This document shows, in pieces, positions 18,670-29,500 of a stretch of DNA of 64,000 nt. The DNA lies in NCBI GenBank assembly GCA_003314535.1, contig POSG01000005.1:62001-126000 (forward strand). The letters are read 5' to 3'. Numbering within the stretch: the stretch's first letter is position 1; every line of letters starts with the position of its first letter. The notes under the pieces were generated by a model. The model saw nothing but the letters and a program-made list of their open reading frames with translations. It did no database searches and was not told where the DNA came from. Source of the stretch: Geobacter sp. (GTDB taxonomy: Bacteria; Desulfobacterota; Desulfuromonadia; Geobacterales; Geobacteraceae). Position numbers and translations under genes: made by a program.

Positions 18670-20965
18670 CGGGTTTCTTCCTTCCATTGACCTTGAAAGC
18701 CGGCTCAGGATAATCGATCCTGTGGTGATAAATCCCCGCCAGTATCCTGTTGAAACTCTTAGCGATATCATGGAGGTTCTTCAGCGTGAGCTCGCATTCG
18801 TCCAGCTGGCCGTCAATAAAGATGTTGTTGATTATCTTCTGGACCATGCCCTGGATCCGGGCCGGCGTCGGATCGGTAAGGGTCTTAGAAGCGGCCTCCA
18901 CGCAGTCGGCAAGCATCACCAGCCCGGCTTCCCGTGTCTGCGGCTTTGGGCCGGGATAGCGAAAGTCCCTTTCATCCACGTTCCGAGCCTCCGGATCGTC
19001 GGCTGTCTTTGCCTTCTGGTAGAAAAAGGAGATCAGGGCTGTACCGTGATGCTGGCGGATGATATCGATGATCGGACGCCCGAGACGTTTTTCGCGGGCC
19101 AGCTCCGCGCCTTCCTTGACATGGGAAATCAGGATAAGCGCGCTCATGCTGGGTGAAAGCTTGTCGTGTTTGTTCTCGCCGCCGGTCGTGTTCTCGATGA
19201 AATAGAGCGGCTTGCTGCTTTTCCCGATGTCGTGATAGTAGGCGGCAACCCTGGCCAGTAACGGATTGGCGTGAATAGCCTCGGCAGCAGCCTCCACCAT
19301 CGTGCCGACCAGGATGCTGTGATGATAGGACCCCGGAGCACGGATCATGAGTTCCCGAAGCACGGGAGAATTGAAACTCGCGAGTTCCAGCAGCTTGATG
19401 TCGGTCGTGTAGTGAAAGAGGTTTTCTATTACCGGTACGGTACCCGCGACGATTACTGCGTTGCCGACCCCTCCTATCAGGGCGAAGATGATAATATAAA
19501 GTGATTGGGAGGTAAAGAAATTATCGGAAAACACCTGCAAGGGAAGCGCAAGCGCCAGGTTGGCCACGCTCACCTTGAGTCCGGCGGAGTATATCGTGCC
19601 CCGGTACTGGCACTGCCTGACGCCGTGAGCGCCTATGATTCCGCTGAGAAGCGCGTATACGACCACGGGAATACTGTTGCCGAACATAATTCCCAGCAAC
19701 GGGGCGCAGATGGCGCAATAGACCAGCGCGACCTCGGAATTGAGTATGATCCGCACCAGCATTGCACCGGCAGCAAAGGGAAAAAGGTAGAAGTAATCGT
19801 CAATGCCGATCTTGGGCAAAAGGATGCCCATGGCGGTCGAAAACACCATCAGACCCTTCAGAAGCGCGAAGAAGAAGATCGTCACCACCGCGATCAGGAA
19901 GAGGTCCTTGCCCGTGGGGCGGAATTTCCTGATGTTTTTGATCCCGAACCGGTATGAGAAGAACGAGAGGGCCAGCACGAGGCCGAAGATGCCCAGGCCG
20001 GCAAGGAAGCGTTTCATTCCACTTCCGACCTCGAATATCCTGTTCAGCTTGATCGCCTGCTCCTCGGTGATGCGCTCCCCTTCCCTGACGATCATCTCTC
20101 CCCGCTTTATCTGGTAGACAACGGGACGGACCGCGTTGCGGGCTTCCTTCTGCTTCGCCTCGGTGGCGGCAGTGTTCAACTTCAGGTTGGGCCTGAATGC
20201 CTTGAGGAGCAGACCTTTCAACACCGCTGAATCATTGCGCGAAACTCCGGGCAGCCTCTGGCTTTTCACCGATCGAGCAAGTTCGGCCCTGTCGATCACG
20301 GTAATGGAACGGTCACCCGCACCGATCATTCTCCCCGATGCACTGTCAAGCAGGATGATACCCCGGTTACGCTCGGCATCGAAAGCCGCTTTGTCCTCCA
20401 CGAGCATTCTTCGATAGGTAACTTCTGCCAGATGGCCTATTTCCGCCAGCAGGGGACGATAACTCCTTACCTTCAAGAGCGAATTGAGCTCCTGCGGGGT
20501 CACCTCAACGCCAAGTGCCTCTGAAACGGTATCTCTCAAGGCTTCGAGATCCCCGTCTCCCTTGGCGCGGGCATCCATCGTCAGGGCGAATGCCCTTGCA
20601 AAGCCTTTCTTGAGCTCATCGCCCAGGCCGGCAACCAGGTCATAGACACGGGGCACCGCCTGCTCGGCCTCTACTCTCTTTTTCTCGGTCAATAACCGGT
20701 CTTCGAGCAGGTAGCTCTGATTTGCCTTGATATCCGTTGAGGCGATATCTCCTGCTGAATATTTTGTTACCAGGAAGTGACGGCTTGGCAGGATGAGGAA
20801 TGAAAGGATGAAGGCAGTCAACAGAAAGAGAACCACTCGATTGAACGATTCGTTCCTTCTGCCAGCTACTGATTCCAAAATGTAGGAGAGCAGTCGTTTG
20901 CCCTGTGAAGCAAGATCAAATGACTTGCTGGTATCCGTATTGTCTTTGGTGGTATCGGATGGCAT
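18566..20965 (-). CDS. pgpH: 7TM-HD phosphodiesterase, PgpH type (cyclic di-AMP hydrolase family)
   Basis: The 799-residue protein has one N-terminal transmembrane helix (about 45-65). A large extracytoplasmic 7TM-HDED domain follows (about 70-330, SAGDIASTDIKANQSYLLEDR), then seven membrane helices (about 335-525) and a cytoplasmic HD domain with HHSILVGTMVEAAAEA, YYHDIGKSSKPLYF and IRQHHGTALISFFY. PgpH proteins hydrolyse c-di-AMP to pApA. An ATG at 20965 (MPSDTTKDN) is chosen; a GTG seven codons upstream is possible. It leads the ybeY-dgkA-corC-lnt-prfB string and has a good promoter upstream. Confidence 0.92.
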   Translation of the reverse strand: MPSDTTKDNTDTSKSFDLASQGKRLLSYILESVAGRRNESFNRVVLFLLTAFILSFLILPSRHFLVTKYSAGDIASTDIKANQSYLLEDRLLTEKKRVEAEQAVPRVYDLVAGLGDELKKGFARAFALTMDARAKGDGDLEALRDTVSEALGVEVTPQELNSLLKVRSYRPLLAEIGHLAEVTYRRMLVEDKAAFDAERNRGIILLDSASGRMIGAGDRSITVIDRAELARSVKSQRLPGVSRNDSAVLKGLLLKAFRPNLKLNTAATEAKQKEARNAVRPVVYQIKRGEMIVREGERITEEQAIKLNRIFEVGSGMKRFLAGLGIFGLVLALSFFSYRFGIKNIRKFRPTGKDLFLIAVVTIFFFALLKGLMVFSTAMGILLPKIGIDDYFYLFPFAAGAMLVRIILNSEVALVYCAICAPLLGIMFGNSIPVVVYALLSGIIGAHGVRQCQYRGTIYSAGLKVSVANLALALPLQVFSDNFFTSQSLYIIIFALIGGVGNAVIVAGTVPVIENLFHYTTDIKLLELASFNSPVLRELMIRAPGSYHHSILVGTMVEAAAEAIHANPLLARVAAYYHDIGKSSKPLYFIENTTGGENKHDKLSPSMSALILISHVKEGAELAREKRLGRPIIDIIRQHHGTALISFFYQKAKTADDPEARNVDERDFRYPGPKPQTREAGLVMLADCVEAASKTLTDPTPARIQGMVQKIINNIFIDGQLDECELTLKNLHDIAKSFNRILAGIYHHRIDYPEPAFKVNGRKKPVEDIDREQAKTTSHRVEEGKKGSGEDLKRLGIHR

Positions 20966-21023
20966 ACCCTGTTTCTGAAACCTCACCGGGTAACCGGAGT
21001 GCTGTGATTGCTACAGGAGTTTA

Positions 21024-21053
21024 ACTATAATCTTTATCAGCCTGACCTGTCAA
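21024..21053 (-). promoter_or_regulatory. predicted sigma-70 promoter of the pgpH-ybeY string
   Basis: On the minus strand a perfect TTGACA (21048-21053) is followed after 18 nt by TATAGT (21024-21029, 5 of 6). Transcription would begin near 21017, about 50 nt before the pgpH ATG. Confidence 0.75.
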
Positions 21054-21205
21054 CCGAAACCGCTCGTCTACCTAGGATCACCTGATATTTCCCCTGATTC
21101 CGTTTCTTCCGGGCATCGGCTGCACTGAATGCGGGAGGTAAGCGCCGCTGATGCCTCCCAGTCGCAGGCCCGATGGCATCATGGATTCAGGTTTTAGTTT
21201 AGCTT

Positions 21206-21234
21206 TTCACATTTTAGTCAAAATATGGTATAAC
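21206..21234 (+). promoter_or_regulatory. predicted sigma-70 promoter of eno
   Basis: TTCACA (5 of 6) is followed after 17 nt by TATAAC (5 of 6). The predicted start lies near 21241, giving a leader of about 115 nt before the enolase ATG. Confidence 0.75.
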
Positions 21235-21282
21235 CTGATCGTTTCCATCCGGGCAGGCCGCATGTCGATGCTTCCGGCATAA

Positions 21283-22650
<1,368 letters not shown>

Positions 22651-22682
22651 TCCCTTGAAGCAGGCGCGGGAAAACTGCAAAT

Positions 22683-22718
22683 GAAACGGGGCGCGGCCGA
22701 TCGGTCGCGCCCCGTTTC
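22683..22718 (+). terminator. bidirectional terminator between eno and the AI-2E transporter gene
   Basis: A perfect 13 bp stem, GAAACGGGGCGCG (22683-22695) with CGCGCCCCGTTTC (22706-22718), encloses a 10 nt loop. It lies in the 87 nt between two convergent stop codons. The U-tract is short on both sides, but stem strength and position support termination. Confidence 0.8.
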
Positions 22719-22737
22719 GTTTGCGCACTGCGCTGCA

Positions 22738-23730
22738 TCATACCAGTTTCGCACTCTTCAGTTCCGACTTCAGCCAGGCATATGCAACCGGAGCTGCCAC
22801 AAGACCGGGCACGCCGAAGATCGCTTCCATGGTCAGCATCGCGCAAAGCATCTCCCATGCGCGGGCCTGAACTTCGCCTCCGACTATCTTGGCATTGGTG
22901 AAATATTCCAGCTTGTGGATCGCCACGAGAAACACCAGGGATGAAACTGCCACAGCGGGGGAGATGCTGAAGCTTATCAAAACGATTGCGGTATTGGAAA
23001 TCAGGTTTCCCACGACCGGTAACAGCCCGACTATGAAGGTGAGAGGTATCAGCACCGACATGAGTGGCAGCCTGACGCCGAACAGCGGCAGCACGACGAG
23101 GAGATACAAAGCCGTCAGGGTCGTGTTCACCGCCGATATCTTGACCTGTGCGAACACGACCTTGTCAAAGGCCTCCGCCAGGGCTCTCGCTCGGTCGTGC
23201 AGGGCTGCGGCGAACGATGGCCAGTGCTCGACCCCGTCGAACTGGTGCAGGGCAGTAAGGCCCCCGATCACCATGCCGAACAGAACATGCAGCAGGGTCT
23301 TCACCCCCGCGACACCGGCCGCCGATATTTTCTGGCCGTGCTCACGCATCATTTCACGTAGAGGCTCATGCAGATCCTCGAAAGAGTCCGGAATTGCATC
23401 GGCCAAGGATGCCGGAATGGCTTGCCTGATCCTGTCGATGGTTTCAGCAGCCGCGAGCAGCAACGCAGCCATCCCTCCCTCACCGCGCAGAAGTGACCAC
23501 AACCCGAAGGTAACGCCAGTCAGCCCGGAAATAACCAGGACCGCCAAGGCGATCAGAGCTATTTCGTGAGCCCACCCACCCCAGTTGTCCGGCAAACGCC
23601 TGGCCAGCTTTCCAGTCAGCACGTGAACTGCAAGCCCTGCAAACACTGCCGGAAGAAGATGGAAATGAAGCACTATCGGAACGGCAAGCGCGGCTAGCAG
23701 ATAGCTGGCATATACATGTCCCTGTTTCAT
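22738..23730 (-). CDS. AI-2E/PerM family membrane transporter
   Basis: The 330-residue protein has about eight hydrophobic segments. It carries the AI-2E_transport layout: N-terminal helices, a long middle region (LRGEGGMAALLLAAAETIDRI through FAQVKISAVNTTLTALYLLV) and C-terminal helices with FIVGLLPVVGNLISNTAIVLISF and a late FGVPGLVAAPVAYAWLKSEL. Family members export diverse small molecules or ions (TqsA, YdiK, Na+/H+ antiporters), so the substrate here is unknown. The ATG at 23730 has GGGAGAG; codons further upstream are rejected. It is monocistronic and convergent with eno. Confidence 0.88.
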   Translation of the reverse strand: MKQGHVYASYLLAALAVPIVLHFHLLPAVFAGLAVHVLTGKLARRLPDNWGGWAHEIALIALAVLVISGLTGVTFGLWSLLRGEGGMAALLLAAAETIDRIRQAIPASLADAIPDSFEDLHEPLREMMREHGQKISAAGVAGVKTLLHVLFGMVIGGLTALHQFDGVEHWPSFAAALHDRARALAEAFDKVVFAQVKISAVNTTLTALYLLVVLPLFGVRLPLMSVLIPLTFIVGLLPVVGNLISNTAIVLISFSISPAVAVSSLVFLVAIHKLEYFTNAKIVGGEVQARAWEMLCAMLTMEAIFGVPGLVAAPVAYAWLKSELKSAKLV

Positions 23731-23826
23731 GTGCGACTCTCCCAAAGAACAAAGAAAAAGCTTCCGGGTTCCCGCGGGCCGATTTTCACTTCTCAATCCC
23801 GCGATTCAAGAAACTTTTCTCCGATG

Positions 23827-23855
23827 AAGTTATGTCATATTCGGCAGATTGTCAA
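23827..23855 (-). promoter_or_regulatory. predicted promoter of the AI-2E transporter gene
   Basis: The minus strand has a perfect TTGACA (23850-23855), then 17 nt and a weak -10, TAACTT (23827-23832). The -35 is convincing but the -10 is approximate. Confidence 0.55.
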
Positions 23856-23902
23856 CACGTCCGGCCCTTTCCCCGCCACATGAGAACATGCCTATATTTT
23901 GC

Positions 23903-23931
23903 TTGCACATTAACACAACATGCATTATATG
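23903..23931 (+). promoter_or_regulatory. predicted promoter of the PAS/zinc-motif gene
   Basis: TTGCAC (23903-23908) and TATATG (23926-23931) are separated by 17 nt. The -10 box is embedded in the CAACAT/ATGTTG palindrome, suggesting regulator control. Box matches are moderate. Confidence 0.45.
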
Positions 23932-24086
23932 TTGCTGATTCAAAAATCCCACCGCTGCCTTCCTCCTCCGTGGGAAGGAGAAGTGTCGTGCAAGAAAAGC
24001 AAAATCCCGTTTCACCATCCCCGGAGCGACAAACCGCATCTCGGCACACCTGCGAACATGCCTCCCTGTGCCACCGGGATAGGGAA

Positions 24087-24722
24087 ATGTCGCACAACCG
24101 CAGGTTGGAACGCCAGCTTGACGCCATACAGGAGATATCCGGAATCGTCTACTGGGTTTTCGATATGTTTTCGGGCAGAATCTCCTGGTCCAGGCAGATA
24201 TTCAGCCTCCTGAAGCATGCCGATACATCCGGGTTCCCCGATTTCCATGAATTTCTCGCTTTCTACATGCCCGAGGACTCGCTTCTTTTCAGGAAATCGC
24301 TCGTCCTTGCAGTCCGAGATCGCAAAAAGCAGGAATTCGAAATGCATGCGTCCCTTTCCAACGGCGAAGCGGCATGGCACCGCTGCACCATGATCCCCGA
24401 CACCGACGGCGATGAAGAAATCCTGGCCGTCCTTGGTTATCTCCAGGACATCACGGCTGGCTGCCGCCATGGACAAGACCATCCGAAACCGGTACAGGAC
24501 ACGGCACTGGTCGGCAGGCAGTCCCTCAGCGGCCTGCTACCCATCTGCAGCCACTGCAAGAAGGTCCGCGACGATCAGGGCGCCTGGAAACAGATAGAAA
24601 CCTACTTGACGGAACGCAGCAACTTGTTCTTCAGTCACGGCATTTGTCCAGAATGCCTGACAATTCACTACTCGGAGTATTTTCCCCTTGGCGTCTCGAC
24701 GATGCACGACACTGAAGAATGA
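24087..24722 (+). CDS. PAS-like sensor protein with C-terminal CxxC-CxxC motif
   Basis: The 211-residue soluble protein starts MSHNRRLERQLDAIQEISGIVYWVFDMFSGRISWS and has a PAS fold (about 18-130: MPEDSLLFRKSL, LGYLQDITAG). It ends in a compact cysteine module, LLPICSHCKKVRDDQGAWKQ to HGICPECLTIHY (about 155-200), with two CxxC pairs likely to bind zinc or a related metal. I know this tail from many PAS/GAF/response-regulator proteins of deltaproteobacteria. No kinase or cyclase domain follows, so output would be through protein interaction. The ATG has AGGGA upstream. Its last 55 nt overlap the end of recD on the other strand. Confidence 0.75.
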   Translation: MSHNRRLERQLDAIQEISGIVYWVFDMFSGRISWSRQIFSLLKHADTSGFPDFHEFLAFYMPEDSLLFRKSLVLAVRDRKKQEFEMHASLSNGEAAWHRCTMIPDTDGDEEILAVLGYLQDITAGCRHGQDHPKPVQDTALVGRQSLSGLLPICSHCKKVRDDQGAWKQIETYLTERSNLFFSHGICPECLTIHYSEYFPLGVSTMHDTEE

Positions 24723-26506
24723 AGCGCTCCCCCCCACAAAGCTTTCTGAAGTCCCGACCGCCGGTCGATGCGCCTGGAAACCGCCGCACGGAGGATCCCC
24801 CCTCCGCACCACAGCTCCACCGATTTCCTGGCACGCGTCAAAGCCGTGTAAAGAAGCTCCCGTGTCAGGACCGGGCTGTCGACCGGCGGCATTACCATGA
24901 GCACGCGCTCGAACTCGGACCCCTGGCTCTTGTGCACGGTCATGGCGAACACCGTCTCATGATCCGGGAGCCGAAGCGGCGGGATTTTTCGGACCCCTCC
25001 GTTCTCCGCCGGGAAAAACACGGCCAAAGCGCCCGGCCGCTCCGGGTCGGGGAGAGCGATACCGATGTCGCCGTTGAAAAGACGGAGAGCATAGTCGTTG
25101 ACCCTGATCATGACCGGTCGGCCTGCATACCACATCCTGTCGGGCTCTATCAGGCCGTGCGCTGCCAGGATGCTCTCAACCGCCCTGTTCAGCCCTGAAA
25201 CGCCATGGTTTCCCCTTCGGACCGCGCACAGGATACGGAAACTGTCAAAGGAAGCAAGCGCAGAGGCCGGGTCTTCCATCTCCAGGCACTCCCTGTACCC
25301 CTCCAGAACGCTTTCTTCCAAAGCCGCGGCCAGCGACTGTCCAGCCGGGAGATCCTTCATGACGAGTTCACCATGTCCGGGCATTTCAATCAGGCGGGAT
25401 ACGGCATCCGGGTCTCCCTCGTTGATCGCCCGGCTGATCTGCCCGATTGCCCCGCTGGAGCCAAAACGGTAGTTCTTTCTCAAAACCACGAGAGAGTCGG
25501 CAACGGGCGAAATGGCTGCCGCATCTGAAACGCCAACCGGAGCGTGTCCCGTCACTTCCTGCAGGTAAGCCAGCAGTTCCTGCGAAAAGCAATGCGTTCC
25601 CTCCCCGCAGCAAAGGTCGCCCAGCACGGCTCCGGGTTCGACAGAGGCAAGCTGGTCCCGGTCACCGAGCAGGATCAGCCTGGCATGCCCGGGCAGCGCA
25701 GCCACCAGCCTGGCCATCAAAGGCAATGCAACCATGGAAGCCTCGTCCACTACCACCACGTCATGGTGCAGAGGGTTGGATGCATCGTGCCGGAAGCGGC
25801 ATGATCCCGGGATAACACCGAGCAGCCGGTGAATGGTTGTCACGTCGTCCGGTATTCTGTCCGTTACAGCGGTAATACCGCGCAAACCTGACTTGGCCGT
25901 TCTGATAGCCTCCCGAAGCCGTGCGGCTGCCTTGCCGGTCGGAGCGGCCAGTGCGACATTGCAGCGCCCACCCCTTGCCTGCTCCAGCATGAGGGCGACG
26001 ATCTTCACCACGGTCGTGGTCTTTCCTGTGCCGGGGCCGCCGGACACGACCGTGAACCTGCTCCGGAGCGCTACGGCTGCCGCAATCTTCTGCCAGTCCG
26101 GCCCGCCATCCGCCGGGGCGCCGAAAAAACGCCCGAGGCCTTCCCTCAGCAAATCCCTGTCCACAGGGGCGCCTGCCTCTCCTGCCATGGAACGGAGCGC
26201 CTCGGCCAAGTCCCGCTCGTACTTCCAGTAGCGGTACAGGTACAACCGGTAATCCCCGTCAAGCACGAGAGGAGTCTTGTCACCCGGCGCCCCCACCACT
26301 GCCGACTCCGACAGGCACGCAGCAATGTCCGCGGCTTCAGCCCCGCAAGCTTCGACAAGGTCGAGGCAGATATGGCCCAGGCCGGTCGCCCTGCTCACTT
26401 CCAGCGCAAACCGGCGCAGAATCCCGTCCCCACCACCTGCCAGCCGGCACAGGAAGCCGGCGAACTCACGGTCGATGTCCCGGCAGGCAACCGCTTCTTC
26501 AATCAT
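24668..26506 (-). CDS. recD: exodeoxyribonuclease V alpha subunit
   Basis: RecD is the fast 5'-3' helicase of the RecBCD double-strand-break repair enzyme. The 612-residue protein has an N-terminal helical domain (about 1-130), Walker A SGGPGTGKTTTVVKIVALML, Walker B VVVDEASMVALPLM, LRKNYRFGSSGAI, and the C-terminal helicase motifs TVHKSQGSEFERVLMVMP and LLYTALTRARKSVELW. The ATG at 26506 overlaps the recB stop by 8 nt, with AAGGGGG upstream. The C-terminal tail after LWCGG (about 30 residues) runs into the convergent PAS gene. Confidence 0.95.
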   Translation of the reverse strand: MIEEAVACRDIDREFAGFLCRLAGGGDGILRRFALEVSRATGLGHICLDLVEACGAEAADIAACLSESAVVGAPGDKTPLVLDGDYRLYLYRYWKYERDLAEALRSMAGEAGAPVDRDLLREGLGRFFGAPADGGPDWQKIAAAVALRSRFTVVSGGPGTGKTTTVVKIVALMLEQARGGRCNVALAAPTGKAAARLREAIRTAKSGLRGITAVTDRIPDDVTTIHRLLGVIPGSCRFRHDASNPLHHDVVVVDEASMVALPLMARLVAALPGHARLILLGDRDQLASVEPGAVLGDLCCGEGTHCFSQELLAYLQEVTGHAPVGVSDAAAISPVADSLVVLRKNYRFGSSGAIGQISRAINEGDPDAVSRLIEMPGHGELVMKDLPAGQSLAAALEESVLEGYRECLEMEDPASALASFDSFRILCAVRRGNHGVSGLNRAVESILAAHGLIEPDRMWYAGRPVMIRVNDYALRLFNGDIGIALPDPERPGALAVFFPAENGGVRKIPPLRLPDHETVFAMTVHKSQGSEFERVLMVMPPVDSPVLTRELLYTALTRARKSVELWCGGGILRAAVSRRIDRRSGLQKALWGGALHSSVSCIVETPRGKYSE

Positions 26507-29500
26507 CCGCGCCCCCTTCACGATCCACCAGACATGTGGCGAGTTCCTCGATCATCCCAATCGGGGGCAGGTCGAAATAAATGCCGTTGCCGGGGAGATC
26601 CGGAACCATTCCCCTCAGGAACAGGTAGAGCACCCCGCCGAATCGGGCGCCATATGAATAAGCAGGGTCCCGCGCGGAAAGAAAGCGGTTCAGAGCGACG
26701 GTGTAAAGCAGATATTGGAGCCGGTACAACTTCAGATTCATTTCACGCGCCAGGGAATCCCGCCGGTAATCTTCCAGCCGGTTTCCCAGGTGATTGGATT
26801 TCCAGTCAACCAGGTAATAGCGGCCTTTGTGGCGGAACACCATGTCCATGAAACCGCGCACCATGCCGCGTACCGGCGTGAATTCCAGCCTGTCCGCAAG
26901 CGATGCGGCGGCAACGCCGGTGTTGTTTCCTTCCCAGGCTTCGAGTACCCGCGACAGCTTCTCAGCTTCCATGAAACGCAACGGAAAGAAAAACTCCAGC
27001 TCTGTGAGCCATTCTCCCTGGGCCAGGTCGCCCAGGCAAAACCTGTTTTCGTCAATGCCCAGGGGGGTCCGGACCACGTTCCGCACCATTGCCGATACAG
27101 GCTCTGCCCATTCCCCGCCGAAACCGTGACGGCGCAACTGCCCGGCAACCAGAGCTTCTGTCCCGTTCCCGCCATCTGAAAACCGGAGGCTCTCGAACAC
27201 CGAATGGAGGAAGGTCCCGGCCCGGGCGCCTCGCGGAAAGGCGAATATGCTGCCCTCGACAGGAGGCGTTTCTTCAACATCCCCGGCAGCTCCACCCCAC
27301 CCCCCGGGCGCCTCCCGGTCACGATCCGGCAACTCGGCCGTTTCCCGGTGCCCGGCGGCAAAAGAAGTAAAGCTTGCAACACGCCAGTCGGTATCGATCC
27401 TGCCCCTGAATCCTGAAAAAACCGGCACTTGCTGCACAGGTCGGGTATCCTCGCAGCGTGCCTCTCGAGGCCTGGGATCCACTGTGAATTGCAGGCAGCC
27501 CCCTCCTTTGTCCCGCAACACCTTAAGCGCCTCAACCATTTCGGCATCAGTGATATTTTCCATTGTTTTCGAAAGCAGATCCACCACCATCTCACTTTTC
27601 CCGTCGGGCGGATAGTGCAGAATATAGGCAGGCGCTGACGTTTCCGTATGTCGGAACCGCCCCCAGACCAGATAGCATCGGCACCTGGCCCTGGTTAGCG
27701 CCACGTAGAGGAGTCGCAGGTTTTCAGCCAGCATTTCCGCGCGGGCTGCCGCACGGTGTTCCCCGAATCTTGACGACCCCAGGTCCGCCACCATCCGGTA
27801 ACCTTCATGGCAGATGACGGCATCTTCCGTCTCAAAGACCCCTCCCCAGGAAAATGGGCAGAAGACTATGGGGTATTCCAACCCCTTGCTCACATGGATG
27901 GTGACGATGCGCACGGCCTTCTCGTCCGATTCGAGGCGGAGCTGGTATTCCTCGTCTTCCGGGGGAACGCTCACACGTTCGCCAAACCATGCGCGCAGGG
28001 CATCCATGCCGCGCACATCGTTCACGGCCGCATGGTGGAGCACTTCGCCGCAATGGAGGATATTGGTGAGACGCCGCTCGCCGTCCTGCAGGCCGAGCAT
28101 GCGTTCCCGCACACCTTCCCGGGAAAGCAGGAAGCGGAACATGGTCATGAATCCCCGCTTGCGCCACAGGTCATGGTAGTCATGAAAGGAGGCGAGCGTT
28201 TCTTCCCACGCGTCCGCCTCTTCCAGCAGCCTTGCGATTTCGTTCCCGGAGGCGCCGAAGATGTCTGTCGCCAGCGCGGATCGCACGGCGGTCTCGCGGG
28301 AAGGCTCGGCAACTGCTGCCAGGACCCTGCACATATCCACGGCTTCACTGGTCGAAAAGATGCTGGCGGTGGTCTGAACGACAGCCGGAATACCGCGTTG
28401 ACAAAACGCTTCTTTTACCAGAGACGCCTGATCATGGCTTCTGACAATCACCGCGATATCCTCGGGAAGCACTCCCCGACCGTCCAGGAGGGCTTTGCCC
28501 GAGCGTCCGTCTGCCAGCAGGCCTGACACCTCGGCCGCAAGAAGGCCGACTATCCGTGGAATTGCGGCGTTCAGGGGCATGACTTTCCCATTTTCCCCCT
28601 CCCTGCCCAGGAACCAGACCTGGAGCGCCGCGGGATCCCTCCCCTCCAGTGCAAGGGGGCGCTCTTCCCGCGCAGCGGCAACAGGAGGGAACCCGATGGA
28701 GGGAAAGACAAAGGGAAGCTCCTTGCGCTTTTCGAACAGAAGGTTCACGGCGTCGACCATCTCCGGTGTCGACCTCCAGTTTCTGTCCATGGTGAACCGG
28801 TTTTCCTGCGGCACGTGCTCCCTGGCCGCAAGATAGGCGAAGATGTCTGCGCCACGGAAGCTGTAGATTGCCTGCTTGGGGTCTCCGATCAGGAAAAGCG
28901 GTGTGCCTCCTTCCGAGAAAACCCTGCGGAATATCCTGTACTGGACCGGATCGGTATCCTGGAACTCATCAATGAGCGCTGCACGATAGCGCTCCCTGAG
29001 GCGGGCCGCAAGCGTCTCACCAGACGTGCCGTCAAGGGCGCGCCAGAGATCGGTGAGGAGATCATCATAGAAGCGCACTGAACGCTCAGCTTTCAGCTCG
29101 GCGAGCCTGCATCCGGCAAAGTCGAGCAGGACCGATTTGATGGCAACCAGACCCTTCTCTGCCAGGGCCGTCAATTCTCCGCAAAGGTCGAAAAAAGGAT
29201 GTGCCGGCGGCTCAACGCGCTTCAAGGCATTTTTCTCGATGAAAGAGGCGGTGAACTTCTCGAACCCCTTGAAAAAACCCGCCGGGACGCCTTCGGCGAC
29301 ATAGTGGTCCATACCGTCGAGCAGCGCGGGAACCAGGTCGGGATGGAAATTGCCCCGGGAACGGCTCAGCCCCTGGTGCCCGGCCAAGATCCCCGCAACC
29401 TCCTGCCTCTTTTCCAGCCACATCCCGGCAAGCTCCCTGAAGGTGGCATTGAGTTCGCTTTCGATGCGCTTCAACTCTTCCCCGCCACAAGCCGGCAGAA

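Larger units (their letters stand above)
23731..24086 (+). other. 356 nt intergenic region with divergent promoters
   Basis: The region between the AI-2E transporter and the PAS gene holds one predicted promoter in each direction. A hyphenated palindrome (CAACAT, 7 nt, ATGTTG; 23916-23934) overlaps the -10 box of the rightward promoter. The remaining approximately 150 nt form a leader without recognised elements. Confidence 0.6.
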
